A stretch of DNA of 64,000 nucleotides, taken from JAHEJA01 sp965657215. GTDB lineage: Bacteria > Pseudomonadota > Alphaproteobacteria > Rhodobacterales > Rhodobacteraceae. The translations under genes and the position numbers were made by a program. The notes beneath the pieces were generated by a model. The model saw nothing but the letters and a program-made list of their open reading frames with translations. It did no database searches and was not told the origin of the DNA. The stretch's first letter is position 1; every line of letters begins with the position of its first letter. The stretch spans positions 21,465-85,464 of the forward strand of contig CBFHNR010000012.1 of the NCBI GenBank assembly GCA_965657215.1. Direction: 5' to 3'. Positions 50,681-59,609 of the stretch are shown piece after piece.

Positions 50681-52089
50681 TACATCATCTCCCGAATGTC
50701 GGTTAGGTGACCATTGATGGCTGCTGCTGCGGCCATGGCAGGTGACACAAGGTGTGTGCGTCCTTTGTATCCTTGACGACCTTCAAAGTTACGGTTGGAC
50801 GTTGACGCGCAACGTTCCCCTTCGGCCAACTGATCTGGGTTCATCGCAAGGCACATAGAGCAACCCGCCATACGCCATTCAAATCCCGCATCCTTAAAGA
50901 TATCGGCCAAGCCTTCTTCTTCGGCTTGGGCACGCACAAGGCCAGATCCCGGAACGACCATCGCACGCATACCGTCTTTGATCTTCTTGCCCTTAAGGAT
51001 CTCAGCCGCGGCGCGCAAATCTTCGATGCGTCCGTTTGTGCAGGAGCCGATAAAGACAGTATCAATTTCGATATCAGTCAATTTTTGACCCGCTGTGAGA
51101 CCCATATAATCAATGGCACGTTGCGCCGCTTCGACTTTGCCGCCTGTGAAATCCTCAGGTGATGGTACAGTCGCTGTGATGGGAAGCACGTCTTCTGGGG
51201 ATGTTCCCCATGTCACGACTGGGGCAATGTCTTCGCCTTTGATTGTGACGACTTTGTCGAAATGCGCACCTTCGTCTGTGAAGAGCGTTTTCCAATAGTC
51301 TACCGCTTGTTCCCACGCAGCGCCTTTCGGAGCATGCGGACGGCCTTTGCAGTATTCAAACGTCTTTTCATCAGGCGCGATAAGGCCTGCGCGTGCGCCG
51401 CCTTCGATGGCCATGTTACAGACGGTCATACGACCTTCTAGCGAAAGGTCACGGATCGCTTCGCCACAATATTCGATGACATAGCCTGTTCCGCCAGCGG
51501 TTCCTGTTTCACCAATCACAGACAAAGTGATGTCTTTGGCGGTGACACCTGGACGGAGCTTGCCAGTGATTTCGACTTTCATGTTTTTGGATTTTTTTTG
51601 GATCAACGTTTGCGTTGCCAAAACATGCTCAACCTCGGATGTGCCGATGCCGTGGGCCAAGGCACCAAACGCGCCATGAGTCGCTGTGTGGCTGTCACCA
51701 CAAACAACGGTCATACCTGGCAACGTCCAACCCTGTTCTGGGCCAACGATGTGAACGATCCCCTGACGCACGTCTGATACGGGATAATAGTGAACCCCAA
51801 AATCCTTGGCGTTTTTGTCAAGCGCGTCAACTTGGATGCGGCTCTCTTCGTTTTTGATCACACCAGACGCGCGATCCAAAGTTGTCGGAACGTTGTGATC
51901 TGGAACCGCAATCGTTTTGTCAGGGGCGTGAACTGAACGTCCAGCCAAACGCAACCCTTCAAAGGCTTGGGGCGATGTCACTTCGTGGACAAGGTGACGG
52001 TCAATATAAAGCAAGCAAGTGCCGTCGTCAGATTCGTGGGCGACATGTGCGTCCCAGATTTTATCATAGAGTGTCTTCGGGGCGGTCAT
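50680..52089 (-). CDS. leuC: 3-isopropylmalate dehydratase large subunit
   Basis: A 469-residue aconitase-family enzyme that isomerises 2- to 3-isopropylmalate. The three cysteines for the [4Fe-4S] cluster are in FIGSCTNGR (one) and GCSMCLAMN (two). VVCGDSHTATHGAFGALAHG is typical. GAGAGGA lies before the ATG. The 5' leader (52090-52160) holds a CCAGCCT/AGGCTGG hairpin (52141-52157) of unknown role; no leucine-rich leader peptide was found. Confidence 0.96.
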   Translation of the reverse strand: MTAPKTLYDKIWDAHVAHESDDGTCLLYIDRHLVHEVTSPQAFEGLRLAGRSVHAPDKTIAVPDHNVPTTLDRASGVIKNEESRIQVDALDKNAKDFGVHYYPVSDVRQGIVHIVGPEQGWTLPGMTVVCGDSHTATHGAFGALAHGIGTSEVEHVLATQTLIQKKSKNMKVEITGKLRPGVTAKDITLSVIGETGTAGGTGYVIEYCGEAIRDLSLEGRMTVCNMAIEGGARAGLIAPDEKTFEYCKGRPHAPKGAAWEQAVDYWKTLFTDEGAHFDKVVTIKGEDIAPVVTWGTSPEDVLPITATVPSPEDFTGGKVEAAQRAIDYMGLTAGQKLTDIEIDTVFIGSCTNGRIEDLRAAAEILKGKKIKDGMRAMVVPGSGLVRAQAEEEGLADIFKDAGFEWRMAGCSMCLAMNPDQLAEGERCASTSNRNFEGRQGYKGRTHLVSPAMAAAAAINGHLTDIREMM

Positions 52090-52140
52090 AGTATATCCTC
52101 TCCCGTTAAAGTTTTGAAATTTCGGTGAAATGTGTTTGAT

Positions 52141-52157
52141 CCAGCCTCACAGGCTGG
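52141..52157 (-). promoter_or_regulatory. Hairpin in the leuC leader
   Basis: CCAGCCT and AGGCTGG form a 7-bp stem with loop CAC, 52 bases before leuC. There is no T-run after it on the leuC strand, so it is not an ordinary terminator. Confidence 0.35.
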
Positions 52158-52303
52158 CAAGTACAGTCCGCATCGCACCAAAAAACCGCCAAGGCAGCCG
52201 TGTACGATCATCCATGTTTACAAACGTTTTCATGAGGCTCTGTTTACTTGGATTCCACCCACACCGCAAGCAGAGTTGTTTGGCCGATGTGGATGGAGCA
52301 ACA

Positions 52304-52426
52304 TCAGCTCTCTTCAAATTCCAAAATGTCCCCTGGTTGGCATTCGAGAGCGGCGCAAATTGCACCCTTTCCACAATGCAGCCTTAAAGCAGTCTGATGT
52401 TTGGGTTCGGTGCAGACGTATTTTAA
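52304..52426 (-). pseudogene. Remnant of a small XRE/Cro-type regulator (HTH_26-like)
   Basis: An open stretch of 40 codons with no usable start ends ICAALECQPGDILEFEES. The CQPGDILEFEE end is typical of small Cro/CI regulators of the HTH_26 (YozG-like) type, which usually have 65-80 residues. The upstream half is missing or frame-broken. It lies in the 500-base interval 52090-52589 between leuC and rsfS, in which I see no intact gene. Confidence 0.45.
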
Positions 52427-52589
52427 TCAATGTTATATGATTTCCCTGCATTTATGCCCCCAATTGCAATTGACTCATCCACCATTGAGAAATATGGCAT
52501 CTGCTGCTATTATGAGATTATGCCTAGCGCTGGGGTTTGCAGCGCGTTCTACGGAGGACAGTGTCCTGACACCTAATACGGATGCAGCT

Positions 52590-52958
52590 ATGGCTGCTGA
52601 GACGCCAGTTCAGGTCACAAGCGAAGCCTTGTTAGACCGCATTCTAAAATCCCTTGATGACGACAAAGCCGAAGATGTGGTGCAAATCGATTTGCGCGGC
52701 AAAACAGCTATGGGCGATTATATGGTGATTGCGACGGGTCGCTCGTCTCGTCAAGTGGCCTCGATTGCCGAGAAATTGGTTGATTGCCTGAAACAAGAAT
52801 ATGGCCGGTTGTCCAAAATCGAAGGACGCGAAACTGGGGACTGGGTGTTGATTGATACAGGTGACATCATTGTCCATGTTTTCCGCCCTGAAGTCCGCGA
52901 ATTTTACCAGCTTGAAAAAATGTGGCTGCCTGCTGGTGGTAACGGCTCCGCTAGCTAA
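52590..52958 (+). CDS. rsfS: Ribosomal silencing factor RsfS
   Basis: A 122-residue factor that binds ribosomal protein uL14 and blocks subunit joining in starvation. KAEDVVQIDLRGKTAMGDYM, GDWVLIDTGDIIVHVF and REFYQLEKMW are conserved. The frame is open 63 codons further up (to 52401), but homologues normally start close to 52590. No good ribosome site precedes this ATG; a GGAGGA lies 31 bases before it, so the true start remains uncertain. It leads into rlmH-gpmI-envC-ctpA-rppH. Confidence 0.85.
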   Translation: MAAETPVQVTSEALLDRILKSLDDDKAEDVVQIDLRGKTAMGDYMVIATGRSSRQVASIAEKLVDCLKQEYGRLSKIEGRETGDWVLIDTGDIIVHVFRPEVREFYQLEKMWLPAGGNGSAS

Positions 52959-52963
52959 GGGAC

Positions 52964-53434
52964 ATGCGTGTTTCGATTTGCGCCGTGGGTCGATTGCGCA
53001 AAAGCCCAGAATTAGACTTGATCAAGGATTACACGTCTCGTTTTGATAAAACGGGGCGTTCTTTGGGTTTGGGGCCTCTGTCTATTGCTGAGGTCGAAGA
53101 CAAGAAGAACATCGGAATGAGTGCTGAGGCCGATCTATTAGAACGCGCCGTTCCCAAGGGGGCAAAGCTCTGTATCCTTGATGAGCGCGGTCTGCTTATG
53201 ACCTCACCAGAGTTTGCGAACCAGTTGGGACAGTGGCGCGATCAAGGTGTTGGGGATGTGGCCTTTGTCATCGGCGGCGCGGATGGAATTGACCCTAGTC
53301 TTCGCGCCAAAGCGGATTTTGCGATTTCTTTTGGTAAGATGGTTTGGCCACATATGATGGTACGAGCCATGCTATGTGAGCAGCTATATCGTGCCTCATC
53401 AATTTTAGCTGGCGGTCCCTATCATCGTGTCTAG
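52964..53434 (+). CDS. rlmH: 23S rRNA (pseudouridine1915-N3)-methyltransferase
   Basis: A 156-residue SPOUT-family methyltransferase acting on pseudouridine 1915 of 23S rRNA in the assembled ribosome. MRVSICAVGRLRKSPELDLI opens the protein, and VAFVIGGADGIDPSLR with ISFGKMVWPHMMVRAMLCEQ and YRASSILAGGPYHRV make up the knotted SAM site. It begins 5 bases after rsfS. A dispersed 3' element follows the stop. Confidence 0.95.
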   Translation: MRVSICAVGRLRKSPELDLIKDYTSRFDKTGRSLGLGPLSIAEVEDKKNIGMSAEADLLERAVPKGAKLCILDERGLLMTSPEFANQLGQWRDQGVGDVAFVIGGADGIDPSLRAKADFAISFGKMVWPHMMVRAMLCEQLYRASSILAGGPYHRV

Positions 53435-53472
53435 GAACGCCTGCAGCGGGCGAGTATTTTGTCAAAGATGAA
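53435..53472 (+). repeat. Dispersed 3' element, copy B (after rlmH)
   Basis: Begins on the base after the rlmH stop. A short GC-rich hairpin is followed by GAGTATTTT and CAAAGATGAA. Only 4 of about 40 bases differ from copy A at 29315-29352. Confidence 0.8.
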
Positions 53473-53540
53473 AGTGCGCTTGCTATAGGGGACTTGGCCC
53501 CATAGATATGAGAAGACTTAAGCAGAGAGGCAATGTGAGC

Positions 53541-55064
53541 ATGGCACCTAAACCCGTCGTTTTGTGTATTCTGGATGGTTGGGGCGCGCGTGATGAGAGC
53601 GGAGCGAATGCGCCTGTGCTTGCCAATACTCCGAATTTTGACCGGCTGATGGAGACCTGTCCGACGTCGAGCCTTATCACGCATGGTCGTGATGTTGGAT
53701 TGCCAACGGGTCAGATGGGAAATTCTGAGGTTGGTCACACCAATATTGGGGCGGGGCGCGTCGTCGCCATGGATTTGGGTCAGATCGACCTTGCGATTGA
53801 AGATGGCTCTTTTTACGACAACGCGGCTTTGGTTCAATTTATTACTGATCTCAAGGAATCAGGGGGCACTGCTCATGTGATGGGTGTCATTTCTGATGGT
53901 GGTGTGCATGGTCATATTGAGCATGTGTTAGCAGGGTTACAGGCCTTGACGGATGCCGGTGTTCCGACCGTTTTGCATGCGATCACCGATGGACGTGATG
54001 TTGCGCCTGATAGTGGGCTGACCTTTGTGACGGATTTGATGGCTCGCTTGCCAGATGGGGTCCGCGTTGGCACCGTAACTGGACGCTATTTCGCGATGGA
54101 TCGTGATAATAGATGGGAGCGCGTGTCCAAGGCGTTTAATGCGATGATCCATGGACAAGCGGATGTTGTCGCGGATGATCCGATTGCGGCGGTCTCTCAG
54201 TCCTATGAGGCAAATGTTCAGGATGAATTCATTCCCGCAACAGTCATTGGGGATTACAGCGGTGCGGCCTCTGGGGACGGCGTCTTTTGCATGAATTTCC
54301 GCGCAGACCGCGCGCGGGAAATCCTACGCGCCATTGGTGAATCGGATTTTGCGGAATTTGACGTTGGCATTCGTCCGCGCTGGGCGGCGCTGTTGGGCAT
54401 GGTGGCCTATTCCAATAATCACAGCACCTATATGACAACCTGTTATCCAAAGCAGAACATCGTGAATACGCTCGGGGAATGGGTGTCCAAGCAAGGCAAG
54501 ACACAATTCAGGCTCGCTGAGACAGAAAAATATCCGCATGTGACCTTCTTTTTGAATGGTGGCAAAGAAACGCCCGAAGTTGGAGAAGACCGCTATATGC
54601 CGAAATCGCCATCCGTGGCGACTTATGACCTTCAACCTGAAATGTCGGCACCCGAAGTGACGGAAAAATTCGTTGAGGCCGTTCGCAAGGGATATGACTT
54701 GATTGTGACGAATTATGCTAATCCCGATATGGTTGGTCATACAGGTGATCTGGCCGCCGCTATGAAGGCTTGTGAAGCTGTTGATCAGGGTCTTGGTGCC
54801 GTCATTGAGGCGATCCAAGACGTTGGAGGCGCACTGATTGTCACTGCAGATCATGGGAATTGTGAAACCATGGTAGACCCTGAAACAGGGGGTCCGCATA
54901 CTGCGCATACATTAAACCTTGTTCCTGTTGTCTTGTTCGGGGGTCCAGAGGGCTCACGTTTGCGAGATGGTGGCCGGCTCGCTGATTTGGCGCCTACCTT
55001 GCTCGACTTGATGGATCTTGAGCAGCCAAGCGAAATGACGGGCACGTCCCTTTTGGTGACATAA
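53541..55064 (+). CDS. gpmI: Phosphoglycerate mutase, cofactor-independent
   Basis: A 507-residue manganese-dependent glycolytic enzyme interconverting 3- and 2-phosphoglycerate. VVLCILDGWGARDESGANA holds the first metal ligand, and GNSEVGHTNIGAGR the catalytic serine; ITDGRDVAPDSG and VTADHGNCE bind metal near the end. The start may be GTG 53535 or ATG 53541; ATG is favoured by spacing from GAGAGG. It lies between rlmH and envC in one direction. Confidence 0.94.
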   Translation: MAPKPVVLCILDGWGARDESGANAPVLANTPNFDRLMETCPTSSLITHGRDVGLPTGQMGNSEVGHTNIGAGRVVAMDLGQIDLAIEDGSFYDNAALVQFITDLKESGGTAHVMGVISDGGVHGHIEHVLAGLQALTDAGVPTVLHAITDGRDVAPDSGLTFVTDLMARLPDGVRVGTVTGRYFAMDRDNRWERVSKAFNAMIHGQADVVADDPIAAVSQSYEANVQDEFIPATVIGDYSGAASGDGVFCMNFRADRAREILRAIGESDFAEFDVGIRPRWAALLGMVAYSNNHSTYMTTCYPKQNIVNTLGEWVSKQGKTQFRLAETEKYPHVTFFLNGGKETPEVGEDRYMPKSPSVATYDLQPEMSAPEVTEKFVEAVRKGYDLIVTNYANPDMVGHTGDLAAAMKACEAVDQGLGAVIEAIQDVGGALIVTADHGNCETMVDPETGGPHTAHTLNLVPVVLFGGPEGSRLRDGGRLADLAPTLLDLMDLEQPSEMTGTSLLVT

Positions 55065-55065
55065 A

Positions 55066-56202
55066 ATGACACGCGTTGGGGCGATCTGGATTGCGACTTG
55101 GTTGCTTTGGGCCACGAGCACTGTGGGACAAGATGCAATGCCCCAAGCCGCGCGAGATGCGGCGGAACAATTGAATGTTGCCTCGGCTATGCTTGCAGCT
55201 GCGGATCAATCCCAAGATCGTGTCAAGGCGCTGACCAATACGATTTCCGCCTATGAAAGCGGGCTATCTGTGATGCGGGATGGGTTGCGGGCCATTACGG
55301 TCCAGCAACACCAACTTCGCCAGCAATTAGAAGGCCAAGATGTGGATATTTCCCGTTTGGTCGGAGTATTGCATTCGATCAATAACGAGCCGGATCAAGC
55401 CATGGTTCTTCATCCCCAAGGTGCCTTGAACACTGCCCGCTCAGGCATGATGGTGTCAGACGTCTTGGCCTCTGTTCAAGGTGAAGTTGCAGGTCTCAGG
55501 GAGCGCCTCATAAAATTGGACCGCTTAGCTCAGGTCCATGATCAAGCCAGTGATATTTTACAGCAGGGATTATCCGAGGTGCAAATTGCGCGAACCGAAT
55601 TGGCGCGCGCTGCTGCGGATCGCAAGGATTTACCGCGCCGCTTTGTTGAGGACCCCGTAAAAACGGCGCTTTTGATTGCAGCATCTGAAACGCTTGATAC
55701 CTTTGCGAATGGATTGTCCGAAATCGTTGTGGGCGAAGTTGCGGGGTCTCTCCCCGATATTACCGACCGCAAAGGCAGCTTGCAGCTTCCTGTTACGGGC
55801 CGTGTGATCCGCAATTTTAACCAAGCTGATGCCGCAGGCGTGGTGCGCCCTGGTGTTGTTATAGCGACGCTTCCTCAGGCTGTGGTGACAACACCAACAG
55901 CTGCGACAATTCGATATCGTGGGCCGCTCTTGGATTTTGGCTTGGTCACAATACTTGAGCCTCAATCGGGGATTTTGTTTGTCATTGCAGGCCTTCAGAG
56001 CGTCTTTGGGCGCACTGGCGAAGTCTTGCCTGCAGGCAGCCCAATCGGTTTAATGGGTGGTAATTCACAAACACTTGATAAAATGTTGGAAGAAAACCAA
56101 ACTGGGCTTGTTACACAACGTAGCGAAACGCTCTATGTTGAAGTCAGACAGGATAAGGTTCCCGTGGACCCTTTGACTTGGTTCCGGACGCAAAAGGACT
56201 GA
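55066..56202 (+). CDS. envC: EnvC-like murein hydrolase activator (degenerate LytM/M23 domain)
   Basis: A 378-residue exported protein. A signal peptide spans about 1-22 (ending VGQDA). A long coiled coil follows (about 30-180). The C-terminal M23-like domain (about 245-370; LPVTGRVIRNFNQADAAG, VLPAGSPIGLMGG) lacks the zinc-binding histidines and aspartate of active LytM enzymes, as expected for EnvC, which activates amidases instead of cutting peptidoglycan. It starts 1 base after gpmI, and ctpA follows at 3 bases. Confidence 0.87.
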   Translation: MTRVGAIWIATWLLWATSTVGQDAMPQAARDAAEQLNVASAMLAAADQSQDRVKALTNTISAYESGLSVMRDGLRAITVQQHQLRQQLEGQDVDISRLVGVLHSINNEPDQAMVLHPQGALNTARSGMMVSDVLASVQGEVAGLRERLIKLDRLAQVHDQASDILQQGLSEVQIARTELARAAADRKDLPRRFVEDPVKTALLIAASETLDTFANGLSEIVVGEVAGSLPDITDRKGSLQLPVTGRVIRNFNQADAAGVVRPGVVIATLPQAVVTTPTAATIRYRGPLLDFGLVTILEPQSGILFVIAGLQSVFGRTGEVLPAGSPIGLMGGNSQTLDKMLEENQTGLVTQRSETLYVEVRQDKVPVDPLTWFRTQKD

Positions 56203-56205
56203 ATA

Positions 56206-57540
56206 ATGAAAAAAATGATATTGGCTGCAGGGGTTGGATGTGTGTTCGGCGTCTTTACGGCGACACAAATTGCAGGGCCCGTTTTGGCGCAGTCCGCGGA
56301 TGAGAAACAAGAGATTTATCAACAGCTGGATCTGTTTGGCGATATTTTCGAACGGATCCGTGCAGAATATGTCGAAGAGGTTGAGCCCAAAGATTTGATT
56401 GAAGCTGCGGTCAATGGAATGCTGACGTCCTTGGATCCGCATTCTGGGTATTTACCTCCAGATGATGCCGAAAAAATGCAGGTTCAGACGCGTGGTGAAT
56501 TTGGCGGGCTTGGAATTGAGGTGACTCAAGAAGAAGGCTTTGTCAAAGTTGTCTCGCCGATTGATGGCACACCCGCCTTTGACGCCGGTGTCGAAGCAGG
56601 CGATTTCATTACGCATGTTGATGGGGAAACTGTGCTCGGCCTGACTTTGGACGAGGCTGTAGAACGGATGCGTGGCCCCGTTGGATCAGAAATTGTCATT
56701 ACAATCGCTCGCGAAGGCGAGGATGAGCCCTTTGACATCACGATCATTCGGGACACGATTAAACTAACCGCCGTTCGAGCAAGAACCGAAGGCAACACAG
56801 TCGTTTTGCGTGTCACGACGTTCAATGACCAAACCTATCCCAACCTGTCGGATGGATTGGCCAAAGAAATCGAAGCCGCGGGCGGAATGGATGAAGTCAA
56901 CGGCATCGTTCTGGATTTGCGCAACAACCCAGGTGGCTTGCTCAGCCAAGCGATCAAAGTGTCGGATGCCTTCCTCGACAAAGGGGAAATCGTATCAACG
57001 CGCGGACGTAACCCAGAGGATGGGGATCGTTTTAATGCGACTGCAGGGGACTTGGCCGAAGGCAAGCCGATTGTGATCTTGATCAACGGCGGGTCTGCTT
57101 CCGCGTCGGAGATTGTTGCTGGTGCGCTTCAAGATCACCGCCGTGCAATTGTCATTGGGACCAAGAGCTTTGGTAAGGGGTCGGTGCAAACCGTTATGCC
57201 TGTTCAAGGGAATGGCGCAATGCGCTTGACTACGGCGCGTTATTACACGCCGTCTGGTCGGTCTATTCAGAATTTGGGTGTGTCCCCTGATATTGTCGTG
57301 GAACAGCCGCGTCGTGAGCCAGTTGATCCGAATGCAGAGGACGAAGCAGAGCGCAACACACGCAGCGAAGCCGATTTGCGCGGTTCACTCTCGAATGATA
57401 GCTTGAGCGAAGATGAAATCCGCCAGATCGAAGAAGATCGCGCCAAGGCAGATGAGGCTGCAAAGCTTCGCAAGGATGATTATCAATTGGCCTATGCTAT
57501 TGATATTTTGAAGGGTCTCACGGCCTTGGGTTCCAAGTAG
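56206..57540 (+). CDS. ctpA: C-terminal processing peptidase (S41)
   Basis: A 444-residue periplasmic serine protease. A signal peptide spans about 1-27 (ending PVLAQS); a PDZ domain (about 85-165; FGGLGIEVTQEEGFVKVVSP) is followed by the S41 core. The catalytic dyad is S299 (in GGSASASE) and K324 (in TKSFGKGSVQ), 25 residues apart as in the family. The C-terminal 60 residues are charged. It acts on cell-wall or membrane proteins; the nearby envC fits a cell-envelope role. A terminator and a dispersed 3' element follow. Confidence 0.94.
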   Translation: MKKMILAAGVGCVFGVFTATQIAGPVLAQSADEKQEIYQQLDLFGDIFERIRAEYVEEVEPKDLIEAAVNGMLTSLDPHSGYLPPDDAEKMQVQTRGEFGGLGIEVTQEEGFVKVVSPIDGTPAFDAGVEAGDFITHVDGETVLGLTLDEAVERMRGPVGSEIVITIAREGEDEPFDITIIRDTIKLTAVRARTEGNTVVLRVTTFNDQTYPNLSDGLAKEIEAAGGMDEVNGIVLDLRNNPGGLLSQAIKVSDAFLDKGEIVSTRGRNPEDGDRFNATAGDLAEGKPIVILINGGSASASEIVAGALQDHRRAIVIGTKSFGKGSVQTVMPVQGNGAMRLTTARYYTPSGRSIQNLGVSPDIVVEQPRREPVDPNAEDEAERNTRSEADLRGSLSNDSLSEDEIRQIEEDRAKADEAAKLRKDDYQLAYAIDILKGLTALGSK

Positions 57541-57556
57541 CGGACTGAACAAATGG

Positions 57557-57580
57557 GGGCGGTCTTTGCCGCCCTTTTTT
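57557..57580 (+). terminator. Rho-independent terminator after ctpA
   Basis: GGGCGG (57557-57562) and CCGCCC (57569-57574) form a 6-bp stem with loop TCTTTG, followed by six T residues. It lies 16 bases past the ctpA stop and leads straight into dispersed element copy C. Confidence 0.85.
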
Positions 57581-57602
57581 GAGTATTTTTGCAAAGATGA
57601 AG
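57581..57602 (+). repeat. Dispersed 3' element, copy C (after ctpA)
   Basis: GAGTATTTTT followed by GCAAAGATGAAG, directly after the T-run of the ctpA terminator. It shares the same core as copies A, B and D and ends 16 bases before rppH. Confidence 0.75.
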
Positions 57603-57618
57603 ACATAGGAGTTGTCGC

Positions 57619-58101
57619 ATGACGCCACAAGAGATTGAGGCCTTGCCTTACCGTTTGAATGTGGGCGTTATGCTTGTCAATCAGGCGGGTGGCGTGTTTG
57701 TCGGCCAACGTTTGGACAGCCCGACGGATGCATGGCAAATGCCGCAAGGTGGCATTGACGACGGCGAAGATCCAACAGAGGCAGCTCTGCGTGAATTGGA
57801 AGAGGAAACAGGCGTTTCTAGAGATTTGGTCGACATAGTGGCCGTGAGCGCCGATTGGATTGCTTATGATCTGCCATCTGAGTTGATTCCCAAGCTTTGG
57901 AATGGGGCGTATCGGGGGCAAAAGCAAAAATGGTTTTTGCTACGGTTTAATGGTGAGTATGCTCAGGTTAAAATTGACGGTGAGAATCCTGAATTTTCCC
58001 ATTGGAAATGGTGTCCCGTGGATGAGCTGGTTGACAATATCGTTCCGTTTAAAAGGGCCGTTTATGAAACCGTTGTCGCAGAATTTCGGAGCCTGATTTA
58101 G
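57619..58101 (+). CDS. rppH: RNA pyrophosphohydrolase (Nudix)
   Basis: A 160-residue Nudix hydrolase that removes pyrophosphate from the 5' end of mRNA to start decay; some members act on diadenosine polyphosphates. The Nudix box runs from GGIDDGEDPTEAALRELEEE to TGV, matching GX5EX7REUXEEXGU. WQMPQGG and KQKWFLLRF are typical. It overlaps the next gene by 4 bases on the opposite strand. Confidence 0.92.
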   Translation: MTPQEIEALPYRLNVGVMLVNQAGGVFVGQRLDSPTDAWQMPQGGIDDGEDPTEAALRELEEETGVSRDLVDIVAVSADWIAYDLPSELIPKLWNGAYRGQKQKWFLLRFNGEYAQVKIDGENPEFSHWKWCPVDELVDNIVPFKRAVYETVVAEFRSLI

Positions 58102-58703
58102 CCTTCTGGCTCTGTTGCGCGCATGGAGGGGCGATCGCTGAATGTTGCGTGCCACTCTGATAGTTGTGCGTGATCTTGACGCCAGTTTCGGTCATCATGA
58201 CGGAAATCCAAGTATGAGAGGGCGCAGGCCACTCCGATTTGTCCCATGTTTACAGGGCCAGACAGTGCAGGCATCTTTCCTTGATCAAGTGTTGCCAAGG
58301 CGGATGTGACTTTGCCCCATTGGGCCTCAATCCAGTCTGGCGATTGTTGATTCTCTGAGCGTAGCCTTTTTTCGTAGACCATTGAGACAGCGGATTCCAT
58401 GATACCATCTGCGAGGGCTTCTAATGTGAGAACGTCATAGAGAGTATTAGCAGGGTACATGTCACCCTCAGCCATATCGTTCAAAAATCGACAAATCACG
58501 CGGCTATCAAACAGGCTTGTGTCGTTGTCGCGCAAAAGGGCGGGAATTTTTCCAAGGGGGTTTGCAGATTTTGCCTGCTCCGCTGTGTTCAACGCTGTTG
58601 TCGCCACAGGGACCAGTTCGATTTGATCCATCAGATCAAGTTCATGCGCTAGAACAACCGTTTTTCGGACAAAGGGGGAGGCAGGGGAATAAATAAGTTT
58701 CAT
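58098..58703 (-). CDS. Glutathione S-transferase family protein
   Basis: A 201-residue two-domain protein. The thioredoxin-like N-terminal domain (about 1-75; MKLIYSPASPFVRKTVVLAH, NPLGKIPALLRDNDTSLFDS) contains the cis-proline and glutathione-binding residues; helices follow (about 85-190). The first serine of SPASPFVRK is the likely catalytic residue. Substrate is unknown. It is downstream of the PaiB-like gene by 13 bases, probably in the same transcript. Confidence 0.86.
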   Translation of the reverse strand: MKLIYSPASPFVRKTVVLAHELDLMDQIELVPVATTALNTAEQAKSANPLGKIPALLRDNDTSLFDSRVICRFLNDMAEGDMYPANTLYDVLTLEALADGIMESAVSMVYEKRLRSENQQSPDWIEAQWGKVTSALATLDQGKMPALSGPVNMGQIGVACALSYLDFRHDDRNWRQDHAQLSEWHATFSDRPSMRATEPEG

Positions 58704-58716
58704 GAGATATCCTGTT

Positions 58717-59337
58717 TCATTTGGCCGAGCGCATAAGCGCGGCGAGGTGGGGTGTATTTGAGCCGATGGTCGATTGTTCCAGCTGATCCGCGGCTGCGTG
58801 GCGCGCGGTGTCAGTTTTGTTTTGTCCTAATTTCCAAGTGCTCTCGACCTGAGTGATGTCTAAGCGGCAGGGGACAATTTGCCTTTGCATTTTTGTCATG
58901 ACGTCTGGGTCGACCTTGTCCATTTTCCAAACGGGCTTGGGGGCGAGTTGCGTTTCAAAATGGTCTGAGAGGCCGTCAATCACGTTGGGAAGGGTGCTTT
59001 GATCCATGAGGGTGAGGGTTCCAGAAATATGAACTGCAACGTAATTCCACGTGGGAACTTGGTCTTCGACCCCGTACCAATCTGGCGAAATATACCCATG
59101 TGGACCCATGATCGACAAGGTTGCTTGGCGTTGGGATTTGACGAGCGCACGACTAATCGGGTTTGAGCGCACCAAGTGAAGGTCGATTGCTGTGCGGTCT
59201 GCGTTAAGCTGAAAAGGTATATGGCTCAGCAAGGGCGTTGGCTCAGCCGATATGCAAACTGTGCCAAAACTGATCTCATTGGCGAAGTCGAGGCTCAGAT
59301 TCGTCTCGGTGTTTCTGAATATCGGATTTGGATGCAT
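58717..59337 (-). CDS. PaiB-type FMN-binding protein
   Basis: A 206-residue split-barrel flavin-binding protein of the FMN-binding negative transcriptional regulator (PaiB) family. HPNPIFR, SHIPFQLNADRTAIDLHLVR, GPHGYISPDWYG and VPTWNYVAVHISG are conserved. B. subtilis PaiB affects sporulation and degradative enzymes; regulation by DNA binding is not shown for most members. The frame opens 30 bases earlier; AAAGG before 59337 fits. It is divergent from the FMN riboswitch/ribH unit. Confidence 0.8.
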   Translation of the reverse strand: MHPNPIFRNTETNLSLDFANEISFGTVCISAEPTPLLSHIPFQLNADRTAIDLHLVRSNPISRALVKSQRQATLSIMGPHGYISPDWYGVEDQVPTWNYVAVHISGTLTLMDQSTLPNVIDGLSDHFETQLAPKPVWKMDKVDPDVMTKMQRQIVPCRLDITQVESTWKLGQNKTDTARHAAADQLEQSTIGSNTPHLAALMRSAK

Positions 59338-59402
59338 GGCGGTGCCTTTGGAAAATGTTGTAAACATGCTTGTCTTGGGCGTGTTAATTTGGCAAGACTA
59401 AA

Positions 59403-59538
59403 CTGTTCTCAGGGCGGGGTGTAATTCCCCACCGGCGGTATGGGGAAATCCCCGAGCCCGCGAGCGGCCCTTATGGGTGTCAGCAGATCTGGTGAGAGGC
59501 CAGAGCCGACGGTTATAGTCCGGATGAAAGAGAGCGAC
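59403..59538 (+). promoter_or_regulatory. FMN riboswitch (RFN element)
   Basis: The conserved FMN aptamer is readable in order: TTCTCAGGGCGGGGTG, CCCCACCGGCGGTA, AGCCCGCGAGCG, GTCAGCAGATCTGGTG, GCCAGAGCCGACGGTTATAG and TCCGGATGAAAGAGAGCG. It ends about 70 bases before ribH. FMN binding is expected to lower ribH expression by hiding the ribosome site or ending transcription; no obvious terminator is present, so translation control is more likely. Confidence 0.95.
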
Positions 59539-59609
59539 GACAGTTCGGCCCTTGGGTCGAGGTGAGTCGTGAGCCTTGGGTGACGTGTTGTTAACTAAAG
59601 GAGCATGAA

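Noticed and set aside
52130..52440. Plus-strand frames of 85 and 102 codons before rsfS
   Set aside because: They have no ribosome site or recognisable domain and lie opposite the decayed regulator.
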